DNA of 28,432 bases from DASSUW01 sp036257565 (GTDB lineage Bacteria; Actinomycetota; Thermoleophilia; Solirubrobacterales; Solirubrobacteraceae): NCBI GenBank assembly GCA_036257565.1, contig DATAFH010000108.1:1-28432 (forward strand), written 5' to 3'. Made by a program: the position numbers and the translations under genes. The notes below the pieces were generated by a model. That model was not told where the DNA came from, did not search any database, and saw only the letters and a program-made list of their open reading frames with translations. Positions 6,645 to 15,421 of the stretch are shown one piece after another. Within the stretch, counting starts at the first letter, position 1, and each line of letters begins with the position of its first letter.

Positions 6645-7264
6645 TGCAGGCCCGCGGCTTCACGGTCGGGCCCCTGGCGGAGAACTGCTGGGTGATCGAG
6701 GAGCACGGTCGGGCGATCGTGGTCGATCCGGGCGACGAGGCCGACCGCCTGATCGAGACGGTCGAGGACGTCACGGTCGAGGCGATCCTGCTCACCCACA
6801 CCCACTTCGACCACGTCGGCGCCGTGGCGCCCATGGCGCGTCACACCGGCGCCCCGGTGTACTGCCCGGCGACCGAGACGTTCGTCCTCAGGGACATCAA
6901 CGCCTACGTGTTCCCGGGCTACGGGCCGTACGAGCCGTACGACCCCGAGCGCACGCTCGACGGGGGAGAGCACCTCACGCTCGCGGGCCTCGACATCGAC
7001 GTGCTCTTCACGCCCGGCCACAGCCCCGGGCATGTCTCCTTCTCGATCCCCCATCACGGGCTCGTGCTCTCCGGCGACGTCCTCTTCCAGGGCTCGATCG
7101 GCCGCACGGACCTGCCCGGCGGCGATCATGAGCGGTTGATGGAGTCGATCGCCGACCTGCTCGACGCGCTGCCCGACGACACGCGTGTGCTGCCCGGCCA
7201 CATGGGCGTCACCACGCTCGGCCGCGAGCGCGCCACCAACCCGTTCCTGCTCGCGCCGCGGTGA
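6644..7264 (+). CDS. Metallo-beta-lactamase-fold hydrolase, glyoxalase II-like
   Basis: This 206-residue metal-dependent hydrolase carries the zinc motif T-H52-T-H54-F-D56-H57. Further ligands are in TPGHSPGH, SGDVLF (bridging Asp) and LPGHMG. The short form without the C-terminal substrate domain of classical glyoxalase II resembles the YcbL-type subgroup. These enzymes hydrolyse thioesters such as acylated thiols, but the substrate cannot be read from sequence. The gene starts inside the previous stop codon, and its own stop overlaps the hisS GTG. This genomic link to hisS is common in bacteria and may be only organisational. Confidence 0.9.
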   Translation: MQARGFTVGPLAENCWVIEEHGRAIVVDPGDEADRLIETVEDVTVEAILLTHTHFDHVGAVAPMARHTGAPVYCPATETFVLRDINAYVFPGYGPYEPYDPERTLDGGEHLTLAGLDIDVLFTPGHSPGHVSFSIPHHGLVLSGDVLFQGSIGRTDLPGGDHERLMESIADLLDALPDDTRVLPGHMGVTTLGRERATNPFLLAPR

Positions 7265-8496
7265 GCGATCGCATCCGGGCACCCCGCGGCACGTACGACG
7301 TGCTGCCGGAGGACGCGCTCGCCCGCGAGCAGCTGGAGACGACGGCCAAGGGCATCCTCGAACGCGCCGGCTACGAGCGGATCGAGACGCCGATCTTCGA
7401 GGCCACCGAGCTGTTCGCGCGCGGGGTGGGGGAGTCGACCGACGTCGTGCAGAAGGAGATGTACACGTTCGCCGAGGAGGGCGTCACGCTGCGCCCGGAG
7501 GGCACTGCGCCGGTCTGCCGCGCCTACCTCGAGCACGGGATGCACAAGCTGCCCCAGCCCGTGAAGCTCTGGTACCTCGGCGCCTTCTTCCGCCGCGAGC
7601 GGCCGCAGCAGGGGCGCTTCCGCCAGTTCTGGCAGCTCGGCGCCGAGGCCATCGGGTCCGACGACCCTGCGGTCGACGCCGAGTCGATCCTCCTGCTCGC
7701 CGAGATCCTCGAGGCGATCGCGGCGCGCGGCCTGCGCCTGCGCATCTCGAGCCTCGGCACCCCCGCCACGCGCGCCGAGTACCGCGACGAGCTGCAGGCC
7801 TACCTGCGGGCGCACGAGGACGAGCTCTCGCGCGAGGTCCGCGAGCGGATCGAGCTCAACCCGCTGCGCGCGTTCGACGCCGACCATCCCGGCACCCGCG
7901 ACGTCATGCGCGGCGCTCCCCTGCTGCTCGACCGCCTCACGCCCGAGGACCGCGAGCACTTCGAGGCCGTCACGAGCCTGCTTGACACCGTCGGCCTCGC
8001 CTACGAGGTCGACCCGGCGCTCGTGCGCGGCCTCGACTACTACACGCGAACGGTGTTCGAGTTCACCTCCGACGCGCTCGGCGCCCAGTCCGGCGTCGGC
8101 GGTGGCGGCCGCTACGACGGCCTCATGGAGCAGATCGGTGGGCGGCCCACGCCGGGGATGGGCTGGGCCGCCGGCATCGAGCGGATGCTGCTGGCGAGCC
8201 CGCCGCCGCCGATCGCCTCGCCGCCGCTCGACATCTACGTCGCCTACGCGAGGGCCGACCACCGGGCCGAGGCGTTCCGCCTCGCTGCGGATGCCCGGCG
8301 CGCCGGGCTTGCTGCCCGTGTCGAGCTCGGCGGGCGCAGCCTCAAGGGCCAGCTCAAGCAGGCGGACCGCGCGGGCGCCCGGTACGTTGCCATCCTCGGC
8401 GACGAGGGGACGTCGCTGAAGGACATGGAGACTGGGGAGCAGCGGGAAGTCGAGACAGGCACCGTGATGCATCACATCGGGAGGCCTCAGCTTTGA
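7261..8496 (+). CDS. hisS: Histidine--tRNA ligase
   Basis: This class II synthetase charges tRNA-His in the cytoplasm. Its 411 residues are close to the bacterial norm. Visible signatures are the N-terminal APRGTYDVLP, TLRPEGTAPVCRAY, motif 2 (FRRERPQQGRFRQFWQLG), the histidine-specific RGLDYYTRTVFEF and GGGGRYDGL, and motif 3 (AAGIERMLL). The C-terminal anticodon-binding domain begins near residue 320. The GTG start overlaps the preceding stop (GTGA) and its own stop overlaps the aspS TTG (TTGA). The three genes therefore read as one translationally coupled unit. Confidence 0.97.
   Translation: MSDRIRAPRGTYDVLPEDALAREQLETTAKGILERAGYERIETPIFEATELFARGVGESTDVVQKEMYTFAEEGVTLRPEGTAPVCRAYLEHGMHKLPQPVKLWYLGAFFRRERPQQGRFRQFWQLGAEAIGSDDPAVDAESILLLAEILEAIAARGLRLRISSLGTPATRAEYRDELQAYLRAHEDELSREVRERIELNPLRAFDADHPGTRDVMRGAPLLLDRLTPEDREHFEAVTSLLDTVGLAYEVDPALVRGLDYYTRTVFEFTSDALGAQSGVGGGGRYDGLMEQIGGRPTPGMGWAAGIERMLLASPPPPIASPPLDIYVAYARADHRAEAFRLAADARRAGLAARVELGGRSLKGQLKQADRAGARYVAILGDEGTSLKDMETGEQREVETGTVMHHIGRPQL
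8479..8484 (+). promoter_or_regulatory. Ribosome binding site GGGAGG deciding a TTG start
   Basis: GGGAGG lies 8 bases before the TTG at 8493, inside the end of hisS. This ideal spacing supports the unusual TTG as the aspS start codon. Confidence 0.7.
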
Positions 8497-10259
8497 GGCC
8501 GCCGCGGGCGAACCCGTACCGCGACGCCTGGGCGGGCGAGCTCGACGCCGCGCGCGTGGGGGAGACCGTGCGCGTGGCCGGCTGGGTCCACCGCCGGCGG
8601 GACCACGGCGGGCTCGTGTTCATCGACCTGCGCGACCGGACGGGCATCGTCCAGCTCGTCTTCCACCCCGAGACCGCGCCCGCGGCGCACGCGCTGGCGC
8701 AGCGCCTGCGCTCCGAGCACGTCGTCTCGGCGGCCGGCGAGATCGTCCGCCGCGAGGAGGGCAACGTGAACCCGCGGCTGCGGACCGGGGAGATCGAGCT
8801 GGCGGTGACCGACGCCGAGCACCTGGCCGCGTCGGAGACGCCGCCGTTCCCGATCGAGGAGGACGTGCAGGTCGACGAGGCGCTGCGGCTGCGCCACCGC
8901 ATGCTCGACCTGCGGCGGGCGTCGATGCAGGACGCCATCGCCATCCGCCACACCGTCACGCGCGCGATGCGCGAGTACCTCAACGCGCACGACTTCCTCG
9001 ACATCGAGACACCTGACCTCACGCGCTCGACCCCCGAGGGAGCGCGCGACTTCCTCGTCCCCGCCCGCAACGCTCCGGGCTCGTTCTACGCGCTTCCCCA
9101 GTCGCCACAGCTGTTCAAGCAGCTGCTGATGATGGCGGGCTTCGAGCGCTACTACCAGATCGCCCGCTGCTTCCGCGACGAGGCGCTGCGCGCCGACCGC
9201 CAGCCCGAGTTCACCCAGCTCGACCTCGAGATGGCGTTCGTCGAGGAGGACGACGTCATCACGACGATCGAGGGAATGCTGGCGCGGGTGTTCGAGGAGG
9301 CAGGCTTCGAGGCCGCGCCGCCCCCGTGGCCGCGCCTGGGCTACGACGAGGCGATCGCGACCTACGGCAGCGACCGCCCGGACACGCGCTTCGGCCTCCA
9401 CATCCACGACCTCGGCGACGCCGTGCGCAGCAGCGAGTTCAAGGTCTTCGCCGGCACGCTGGCCGCCGGCGGCGTGGTGCGCGGCATCAACGCCGGCGCC
9501 CGCGAGCTGCCGCGGTCCGAGCTCGACGCGCTGACCGACGTCGCCAAGCGCTTCGGCGCCGGCGGCCTCGTGTGGGCGTTCGTGCAGGACGACGGATCGT
9601 GGCGCTCCCCGGTCGCCAAGTTCCTCTCCGACGACGAGCGCGCGACGGTCGGCCGCCTGCTGAGCGCCCAGCCCGGCGACCTGCTGCTGATCGTGGCCGA
9701 CCAGGAGCGCACGGCGGCCACCGCGCTCGGCGAGCTGCGGCTCGAGCTTGCCCGCCGCTTCCCGGACGTGATCCCGCCCGGCGGCCACAGCCTGCTGTGG
9801 GTGGTCGACTTCCCGATGTTCGAGTGGAGCGAGGAGGAGGGCCGCTGGGACGCCCTGCACCATCCCTTCACCGCGCCCGTCGGCTCGTTCGAGGATCCCG
9901 GCAGCCTGCGCAGCCGCGCCTACGACGTCGTGCTCGACGGCTCGGAGATCGGCGGCGGGTCGATCCGCATCAACCGTCCCGAGGTCCAGCAGCAGGTGTT
10001 CAAGGCGCTCGGCATCTCCGAGCAGGAGGCCGAGGAGCGGTTCGGCTTCCTGCTCGACGCGTTGCGCTACGGGGCGCCGCCGCACGGCGGGATCGCGCTC
10101 GGCATCGACCGCATCGCGGCCGTCCTCGCCCGCCGCGACTCGATTCGCGACGTGATCGCGTTCCCCAAGACGGCGAGCGGCTCGGACCTGCTGACCGGCG
10201 CGCCCGCGCCGGTCGACGATGCCCAGCTGCGCGAGCTCGGACTGCGCACGATCATCTAG
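8493..10259 (+). CDS. aspS: Aspartate--tRNA ligase, probably non-discriminating (Asp/Asn)
   Basis: This 588-residue bacterial-type AspRS has an N-terminal OB fold (residues about 8-105), the class II core with motif 2 (FRDEALRADRQPEFTQ), a GAD insertion domain and motif 3 (ALGIDRIAAVLARRDS). In the OB fold the sequence reads RRRDHGG with H38, and EEGNVN with G90. Known non-discriminating AspRS enzymes have His and Gly at these sites, whereas the E. coli discriminating enzyme has Leu and Lys. It may therefore charge both tRNA-Asp and tRNA-Asn, with GatCAB completing Asn-tRNA. The TTG start overlaps the hisS stop and has a good ribosome binding site. Confidence 0.96.
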   Translation: MRPPRANPYRDAWAGELDAARVGETVRVAGWVHRRRDHGGLVFIDLRDRTGIVQLVFHPETAPAAHALAQRLRSEHVVSAAGEIVRREEGNVNPRLRTGEIELAVTDAEHLAASETPPFPIEEDVQVDEALRLRHRMLDLRRASMQDAIAIRHTVTRAMREYLNAHDFLDIETPDLTRSTPEGARDFLVPARNAPGSFYALPQSPQLFKQLLMMAGFERYYQIARCFRDEALRADRQPEFTQLDLEMAFVEEDDVITTIEGMLARVFEEAGFEAAPPPWPRLGYDEAIATYGSDRPDTRFGLHIHDLGDAVRSSEFKVFAGTLAAGGVVRGINAGARELPRSELDALTDVAKRFGAGGLVWAFVQDDGSWRSPVAKFLSDDERATVGRLLSAQPGDLLLIVADQERTAATALGELRLELARRFPDVIPPGGHSLLWVVDFPMFEWSEEEGRWDALHHPFTAPVGSFEDPGSLRSRAYDVVLDGSEIGGGSIRINRPEVQQQVFKALGISEQEAEERFGFLLDALRYGAPPHGGIALGIDRIAAVLARRDSIRDVIAFPKTASGSDLLTGAPAPVDDAQLRELGLRTII

Positions 10260-10314
10260 GGGACAGACCCCAAGCGGCTCAACCTGGCCGGGGCAGCTGC
10301 CGATATGCGAGGGC

Positions 10315-11352
10315 GTGAGCCAGATCTCCCCGCCGATCCGAATTCTCCTCGCCTTCGCCGTCGCCTTCCTGGGCCTGTACATGTTGTTCCTCCGGCCCAA
10401 GGAGGAGGTGATCCCGCCCGCGAACGAGCCCGTGGCGGCGCAGGGTGCCGTGAGCGCGCCCGGAAAGGCCGCCGAGGCGGCCCAGGGCGCGGTCGACGCG
10501 TCCGACGCGCAGCTCGCGCAGCAGGAGAGCATCGACGGGGTCGACGCCGGCGAGACCGCGGCCGGCACGGCCGTGGGTAGCACTGCGGGCACGGCGAGCG
10601 CCGGCGGCGCCGCGCCGATGGCCGCCGCGGACCTGCGCGGCGTGCCGAAGCCCGTGCGCCAGGCGCTGCGCAAGGACAAGGTGCTCGTGCTCCTGTTCTG
10701 GAACGGCAAGTCGGTCGACGACAAGGCCGTGCGCGAGGCGCTGCACGACGTCAACCGCTGGGACGGGCGGGTGGCGGTCGACGTCGCCTCGATCAAGAAG
10801 ATCTCCAAGTACGGCCGCATCGCCCGCGGCGTCGACGTCGAGCAGTCGCCGACGATCGTGGTCGCCGACCGCAACGGCAGGGCCGACACGCTCGTCGGCT
10901 ACGTCGATACGACGACGATCGACCAGGCCGTGGTCGACGCGCTGCGCAACTCGAGCGGGCTGTTCACGAGTAGCTACCTGAAGGCCGTCGACCGCGTGTG
11001 CCGCCAGAACGGCAGGACGCGGGCGACGATCCCGAACTTCTACGGCAGCACGCCGCGCAACGCCGACGCGAGGCTGGCCTCGGTCGACCGCTCCTTCGCC
11101 CGCCTGATCGCCGACTTCAAGGCGGTCAAGGCGCCGAAGCGGTGGCGGGCGTTCAAGTCCGCGTCGCTGGCCGACCTGACCGCCGTCGGTTCCCAGCTCA
11201 GCACCTACTCGGCCACGGTCAGCCCGACGACCAGCATCAGCAGCATCGTCGCCGCCGACCAGCGCTACAGCCGTGCCGTTCGGGCGACCTCCCGGCGGGC
11301 GACCAAGCGCTTCGACGGCCAGAACCTGACGCGCTGCGGCTCCCAGTTCTGA
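10315..11352 (+). CDS. Membrane-anchored thioredoxin-fold protein without CxxC
   Basis: The product is 345 residues from the GTG at 10315; the open frame extends upstream into aspS but without a plausible start. One membrane anchor (residues about 6-24, ILLAFAVAFLGLYMLFL) precedes a low-complexity Ala/Gly-rich linker to about residue 105. A thioredoxin-like domain follows (about 120-215). At the redox site the sequence is FW129NGKS, so the CxxC pair is absent. The cis-proline region (QSPTIVVADRNG) is kept. A helical C-terminal domain carries two cysteines. Redox catalysis is unlikely and a binding or structural role outside the membrane is more plausible. Its place between aspS and mnmA is unexplained. 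Confidence 0.8.
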   Translation: MSQISPPIRILLAFAVAFLGLYMLFLRPKEEVIPPANEPVAAQGAVSAPGKAAEAAQGAVDASDAQLAQQESIDGVDAGETAAGTAVGSTAGTASAGGAAPMAAADLRGVPKPVRQALRKDKVLVLLFWNGKSVDDKAVREALHDVNRWDGRVAVDVASIKKISKYGRIARGVDVEQSPTIVVADRNGRADTLVGYVDTTTIDQAVVDALRNSSGLFTSSYLKAVDRVCRQNGRTRATIPNFYGSTPRNADARLASVDRSFARLIADFKAVKAPKRWRAFKSASLADLTAVGSQLSTYSATVSPTTSISSIVAADQRYSRAVRATSRRATKRFDGQNLTRCGSQF

Positions 11353-11355
11353 CCC

Positions 11356-11361
11356 TAAACT
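11356..11361 (+). promoter_or_regulatory. Candidate -10 hexamer TAAACT for a leaderless start
   Basis: TAAACT ends 7 bases before the GTG at 11369, in a 16-base gap with no Shine-Dalgarno. It is the closest to a consensus TANNNT in the window. Confidence 0.45.
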
Positions 11362-11368
11362 CACGCTC

Positions 11369-12787
11369 GTGGAGGCCCTCCGCGAGCACCTCGAGCACCC
11401 CGCCGGGCTGGGCGAGCGCCCGGCCGGCGCGCACGACGGCAGCGCCGGCAGCGCCGCCTGCGGCGACCTGATCCGCCTCTCCGTCCGCGTGGACGGCGAG
11501 CGGGTGACGGCCGCCGGGTTCGACGCCTCGGGCTGCGGGACGATGACGGCGGCCGGCTCGGCCGCGGTCACGCTCGTGGACGGCGCCCATGTCCTTCACG
11601 CCGCGCGCGTAGGCGCCCATGAGATCGCCGCCGAGCTTGGCGGGCTGTCGCCCGGCAAGTTCCACGCGGCGGACCTTGCCGCCGATGCGCTGCACGGCGC
11701 GCTGGGCGCCGCCGTGCGCCGCGGGGCGGCGCTCGCTTCCGACCCGGAGCGGACGCTGGTGGCGATGAGCGGCGGCGTCGACTCGGCGGTCGCCGCGCTG
11801 CTCTGCGGGCAGAACGGGGTGGCGGTCACGCTCGAGCTGTGGGCGGATCCCGAGAACGACGCCGAGGCGTCGTGCTGCTCGGCGCACGCCGTCCGCCTCG
11901 CTCGCTCCGTCGCCCACCGGATGGGGCTGCCGCACTTCACGCTCGACCTGCGTCGCGAGTTTCGCGCCGGCGTGGTGGACCCGTTCCTCGACGGCCATGC
12001 GCGCGGCGAGACGCCCAACCCGTGCGTCGGCTGCAACGGCCATGTGCGGCTCGACGCCATGCTCGAGTTCGCGGACCGCCTCGGCGCCGCGACGCTCGCC
12101 ACGGGCCACTACGCACGCCAGACCGGGGACGGGCTGCTGCGCGCCGCGGCCGACGCGGCCAAGGACCAGTCGTACATGCTCGCCGCGCTCGCGCCGGCCA
12201 CGCTCGCGCGGCTGCGCTTCCCGCTCGGCGAGCTCACCAAGCCGCAGGTACGGGCGCTGGCGGCCGAGGCCGAGCTCCCGGTGGCCGCCAAGCCCGACTC
12301 GCAGGACCTGTGCTTCCTGGCCGGCACCGGCAAGGCGGCGTTCCTCGCGCGCCACGGCCGTCTCGCGGATCGCCCGGGCGACCTCGTCGACAGGGGCGGC
12401 CGCGTGCTCGGCCGCCACCGTGGACACCACCACTTCACGGTCGGCCAGCGCCGCGGCCTCGGGGTTGCCGCCGCCGAGCCGCTGTACGTGCTGGCCAAGG
12501 ACGCCGTCACCAACCGCGTGACCGTCGGACCGCGCGCGGAGCTCGCCGCCGCTCGGGTGCCGGTGCGCGGGGCCCGGCTGCACCGCGCGGGCGCGGAGGT
12601 CGACGCCGTGCGGCTGCGCTACCGCTCGCGGCCCGTCGCGTGCCGCCTCGCCGGCGACCCGGGGCCGGGACGCCACGCCCGGCTGGAGCTCGAGCTCGAC
12701 GGCCCGGTCGACGGCGCCGCCCCGGGGCAGACCGCGTGCCTACTGCGCGGCGACGTCGTCGTGGGCTGGGGCACGATCGCGGCCTAG
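11369..12787 (+). CDS. mnmA: IscU-like domain fused to tRNA 2-thiouridylase MnmA
   Basis: This 472-residue protein has about 110 residues of IscU/NifU-N scaffold fused before a complete MnmA. MnmA thiolates U34 of tRNA-Lys/Glu/Gln. The scaffold part keeps C31 and D33 (ACGD), C56 (SGCGTMTAAGS) and H99 (KFHAADLAADA). Ala100 stands where IscU has its third cysteine (Cys106). The MnmA part has the PP-loop AMSGGVDSAV (about 132-141), a CCSA motif, C219/C222 (PNPCVGCN) and C315 (SQDLCFLAG). C222 and C315 match the catalytic pair. A beta-barrel domain closes the protein. The fusion suggests direct coupling of sulfur or Fe-S handling to tRNA thiolation. No cysteine desulfurase is nearby. Confidence 0.93.
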   Translation: MEALREHLEHPAGLGERPAGAHDGSAGSAACGDLIRLSVRVDGERVTAAGFDASGCGTMTAAGSAAVTLVDGAHVLHAARVGAHEIAAELGGLSPGKFHAADLAADALHGALGAAVRRGAALASDPERTLVAMSGGVDSAVAALLCGQNGVAVTLELWADPENDAEASCCSAHAVRLARSVAHRMGLPHFTLDLRREFRAGVVDPFLDGHARGETPNPCVGCNGHVRLDAMLEFADRLGAATLATGHYARQTGDGLLRAAADAAKDQSYMLAALAPATLARLRFPLGELTKPQVRALAAEAELPVAAKPDSQDLCFLAGTGKAAFLARHGRLADRPGDLVDRGGRVLGRHRGHHHFTVGQRRGLGVAAAEPLYVLAKDAVTNRVTVGPRAELAAARVPVRGARLHRAGAEVDAVRLRYRSRPVACRLAGDPGPGRHARLELELDGPVDGAAPGQTACLLRGDVVVGWGTIAA

Positions 12788-12790
12788 ACT
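12785..12790 (+). promoter_or_regulatory. Candidate -10 hexamer TAGACT
   Basis: TAGACT overlaps the stop codon of mnmA and ends 9 bases before the alaS ATG at 12800. No Shine-Dalgarno is seen in the 12-base gap. Confidence 0.4.
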
Positions 12791-12799
12791 CCTCGTCGG

Positions 12800-15421
12800 A
12801 TGACGACCGACGAGATCCGCCGCACGTTCCTGGAGTTCTTCGAGGCCAACGGCCACCACCGGCTGTCGTCGGCGCCGCTCGTGCCGCCGCCGTCGGACAC
12901 GTCGACGCTGCTCACGATCGCCGGCATGCAGCCGCTCAAGCCGTACTTCCTCGGCCTCGAGCAGCCGCCGCACCATCGGCTCGTGAGCTGCCAGAAGGTG
13001 TTCCGCACGCCGGACATCGACAACGTCGGGACCACGCACCGCCACCTCACGTTCTTCGAGATGCTCGGCAACTTCTCGGTCGGCGACTACTTCAAGCGCG
13101 GTGCGGCCGAGTTCGCATGGCAGCTCTCCACGGAGGGCTTCGGCATCGACCCGGACAAGATCTGGATCACGGTCTTCGAGGGCGACGACGAGCTCGACCT
13201 CGGCCCGGACCAGGAGGCGATCGACGCCTGGCTGGAGATCGGGATCCCGCGCGAGCGCATCGTCCTCTGCGACCGCGAGGAGAACTTCTGGGAGTCCGGG
13301 CCGACCGGCCCCTGCGGCCCGTGCTCGGAGCTGTACGTCGACCGGGGACTCGAGTTCGGCAAGGAGGACGACCTCCCGGGCGGCGACAACGAGCGCTTCC
13401 TCGAGTTCTGGAACCTCGTGTTCATGCAGTACAACCAGGACCCGGGCAACACGCTCACCCCGCTGCCGTCGCAGAACATCGACACCGGGCTCGGGCTCAA
13501 CCGGCTCGCGGCGTACCTGCAGGACACGACCTCCGTCTTCGAGACCGACGAGTTCCGTCCGCTGATCGACCTCGGCGAGGAGCTGAGCGGCAAGCGCTAC
13601 GGCGAGACGTTCGCGACCGACCGCGCGCTGCGCATCCTCGCCGACCACACGCGCGGCATGAGCTTCCTGATCGCCGACGGCGTCGTGCCGTCCAACGAGG
13701 ACCGCGGCTACGTGCTACGGCGCGTGATGCGGCGGGCGATCGTGCAGGGCCGGCGGCTCGGCATCGAGCCGGGCTTCCTCCCGCAGTACGCGGCCCGCGT
13801 GCGCGAGCTCATGGGCCGGCCCTACCCCGAGCTGCTCGAGCAGGCCGAGACGATCGACATGTGGGTGCGCACCGAGGAGGAGGCGTTCAACCGCACGCTC
13901 GACCAGGGGATGCGGCTGCTCGACGACATGATCGGGCGCGCCCGCGAGGCGGGGGAGGAGGGCATCGGCGCCGACCAGGCGTTCCTCCTGCACGACACAT
14001 ACGGCTTCCCGTTCGAGCTCACGCTCGAGCTCGCCGCCGAGCAGGGCCTGGGCGTCGACGCCGCAGGGTTCGAGCGGCTGATGGAGGAGCAGCGCATCCG
14101 GGCGCGCGGCAGCGGCCGCGGGGCGCGCGACCACGTGCGCGAGCGGATCCAGGCGTTCGCCGAGGAGGCCGGCTACCCGACGACGTTCACGGGCTACGAG
14201 ACCACCGAGCAGGCGACCGCGGTGGCGGCGGTCACGCACGATGACGGTCGGGTGCTGGCCAAGCTCGTCGAGTCCCCCTTCTACGCCACGGGCGGCGGCC
14301 AGATCGCCGACGAGGGCGTGATCGAGTGCGAGGACGGCGACTGCGCGGCCCGCGTGCTCGACGTGGTGCGGGTGGGCGACGACCAGGCGCTGGTGCTCGA
14401 GCCGCTCAAGGGCGAGCTTCACGAGGGCGAGCGCGTGATCGCGCGCGTGGACCCCTCGCGCCACCTGACCGAGCGCAACCACACCGCGACTCACCTCCTG
14501 CACGCGGCGCTGCGCGACGCGCTCGGCACCCACGTGCGCCAGGCGGGCTCGTACGTCGGGCCGGACAAGCTGCGCTTCGACTTCACCCACGGCGCCCCGC
14601 TCACCGAGGACGAGCTGCGGGCGGTCGAGGACGCCGTCAACCGCGCGGTCGTTGCGGACTCGCCCGTGCGCGCGCTGAGCACGACGCTCGAGGAGGCGCG
14701 AGCGCTCGGCGCGATGGCGCTGTTCGGCGAGAAGTACGGCGACGTCGTGCGCATGGTGGAGGTCGGCGACGGCAACTGGTCGCGCGAGCTGTGCGGCGGG
14801 ACGCACGTCCGCAGCACCGGCGTGATCGGCGCCTTCAAGATCACCGCGGAGACCTCGTCGGCCGCCAACGTGCGACGCATCGAGGCCATCACCAGCCAGG
14901 CGGCGATCGAGGACCTGCGGCGCAGCGACCGCCTGTTGACCGAGGCCGCGCACGTCCTCCGAACCTCTCCGGAGTCGGTGCCCGACGTGGCCGCCGAGCG
15001 CGAGCGCAAGCGGCGCGAGCTCGAGAAGCGCGGCACGGCGGCGCCCGTCGACGACCGGGTCGACGCCGACAAGGTGCTCGAGGTCGACGGTGTGAAGGTG
15101 CTGCTCGACCTCAAGCAGGTCGACAACCCGAAGGCGCTGCCCGATCTCGCGGATCGGCTCAAGAACCAGCTCGGCGACCCCGCCGTGGTCGTGCTCGGCG
15201 CGCCCGGGGACGGCCGTGCGAGCCTGCTCGTGACGGCGACGCCCGGCGCTGTCGAGCGCGGCGTGCGCGCCGGCGCGGTGGTCAAGGCTGCGGCCGAGGT
15301 CGTCGGCGGCGGGGGCGGGGGGCGCGACACCATGGCCCAGGCCGGCGGGCGCCAGCCCGAGAAGCTGCCGGACGCCCTGCAGGCGGCGCGCGCGGAGATC
15401 GAGCGCGCGCTCGGCGTTTGA
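12800..15421 (+). CDS. alaS: Alanine--tRNA ligase
   Basis: This full-length class II synthetase (873 residues) charges tRNA-Ala and clears mischarged Ser/Gly-tRNA. The catalytic core opens with EIRRTFLEFFEANGH and includes the ALA-type segments FRTPDIDNVGTTHRHLTFFE and GPCGPCSELY. The editing domain shows HTATHLLHAALR and CGGTHVRSTG, which supply the zinc ligands. The C-terminal DHHA1-like domain ends with the glycine-rich GGGGGGRDTMAQAGG. The ATG start is 12 bases after mnmA. Its stop overlaps the ruvX TTG (TTGA). The order alaS-ruvX-mltG-aroE is conserved in actinobacteria, apart from the large gene inserted here. Confidence 0.97.
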   Translation: MTTDEIRRTFLEFFEANGHHRLSSAPLVPPPSDTSTLLTIAGMQPLKPYFLGLEQPPHHRLVSCQKVFRTPDIDNVGTTHRHLTFFEMLGNFSVGDYFKRGAAEFAWQLSTEGFGIDPDKIWITVFEGDDELDLGPDQEAIDAWLEIGIPRERIVLCDREENFWESGPTGPCGPCSELYVDRGLEFGKEDDLPGGDNERFLEFWNLVFMQYNQDPGNTLTPLPSQNIDTGLGLNRLAAYLQDTTSVFETDEFRPLIDLGEELSGKRYGETFATDRALRILADHTRGMSFLIADGVVPSNEDRGYVLRRVMRRAIVQGRRLGIEPGFLPQYAARVRELMGRPYPELLEQAETIDMWVRTEEEAFNRTLDQGMRLLDDMIGRAREAGEEGIGADQAFLLHDTYGFPFELTLELAAEQGLGVDAAGFERLMEEQRIRARGSGRGARDHVRERIQAFAEEAGYPTTFTGYETTEQATAVAAVTHDDGRVLAKLVESPFYATGGGQIADEGVIECEDGDCAARVLDVVRVGDDQALVLEPLKGELHEGERVIARVDPSRHLTERNHTATHLLHAALRDALGTHVRQAGSYVGPDKLRFDFTHGAPLTEDELRAVEDAVNRAVVADSPVRALSTTLEEARALGAMALFGEKYGDVVRMVEVGDGNWSRELCGGTHVRSTGVIGAFKITAETSSAANVRRIEAITSQAAIEDLRRSDRLLTEAAHVLRTSPESVPDVAAERERKRRELEKRGTAAPVDDRVDADKVLEVDGVKVLLDLKQVDNPKALPDLADRLKNQLGDPAVVVLGAPGDGRASLLVTATPGAVERGVRAGAVVKAAAEVVGGGGGGRDTMAQAGGRQPEKLPDALQAARAEIERALGV

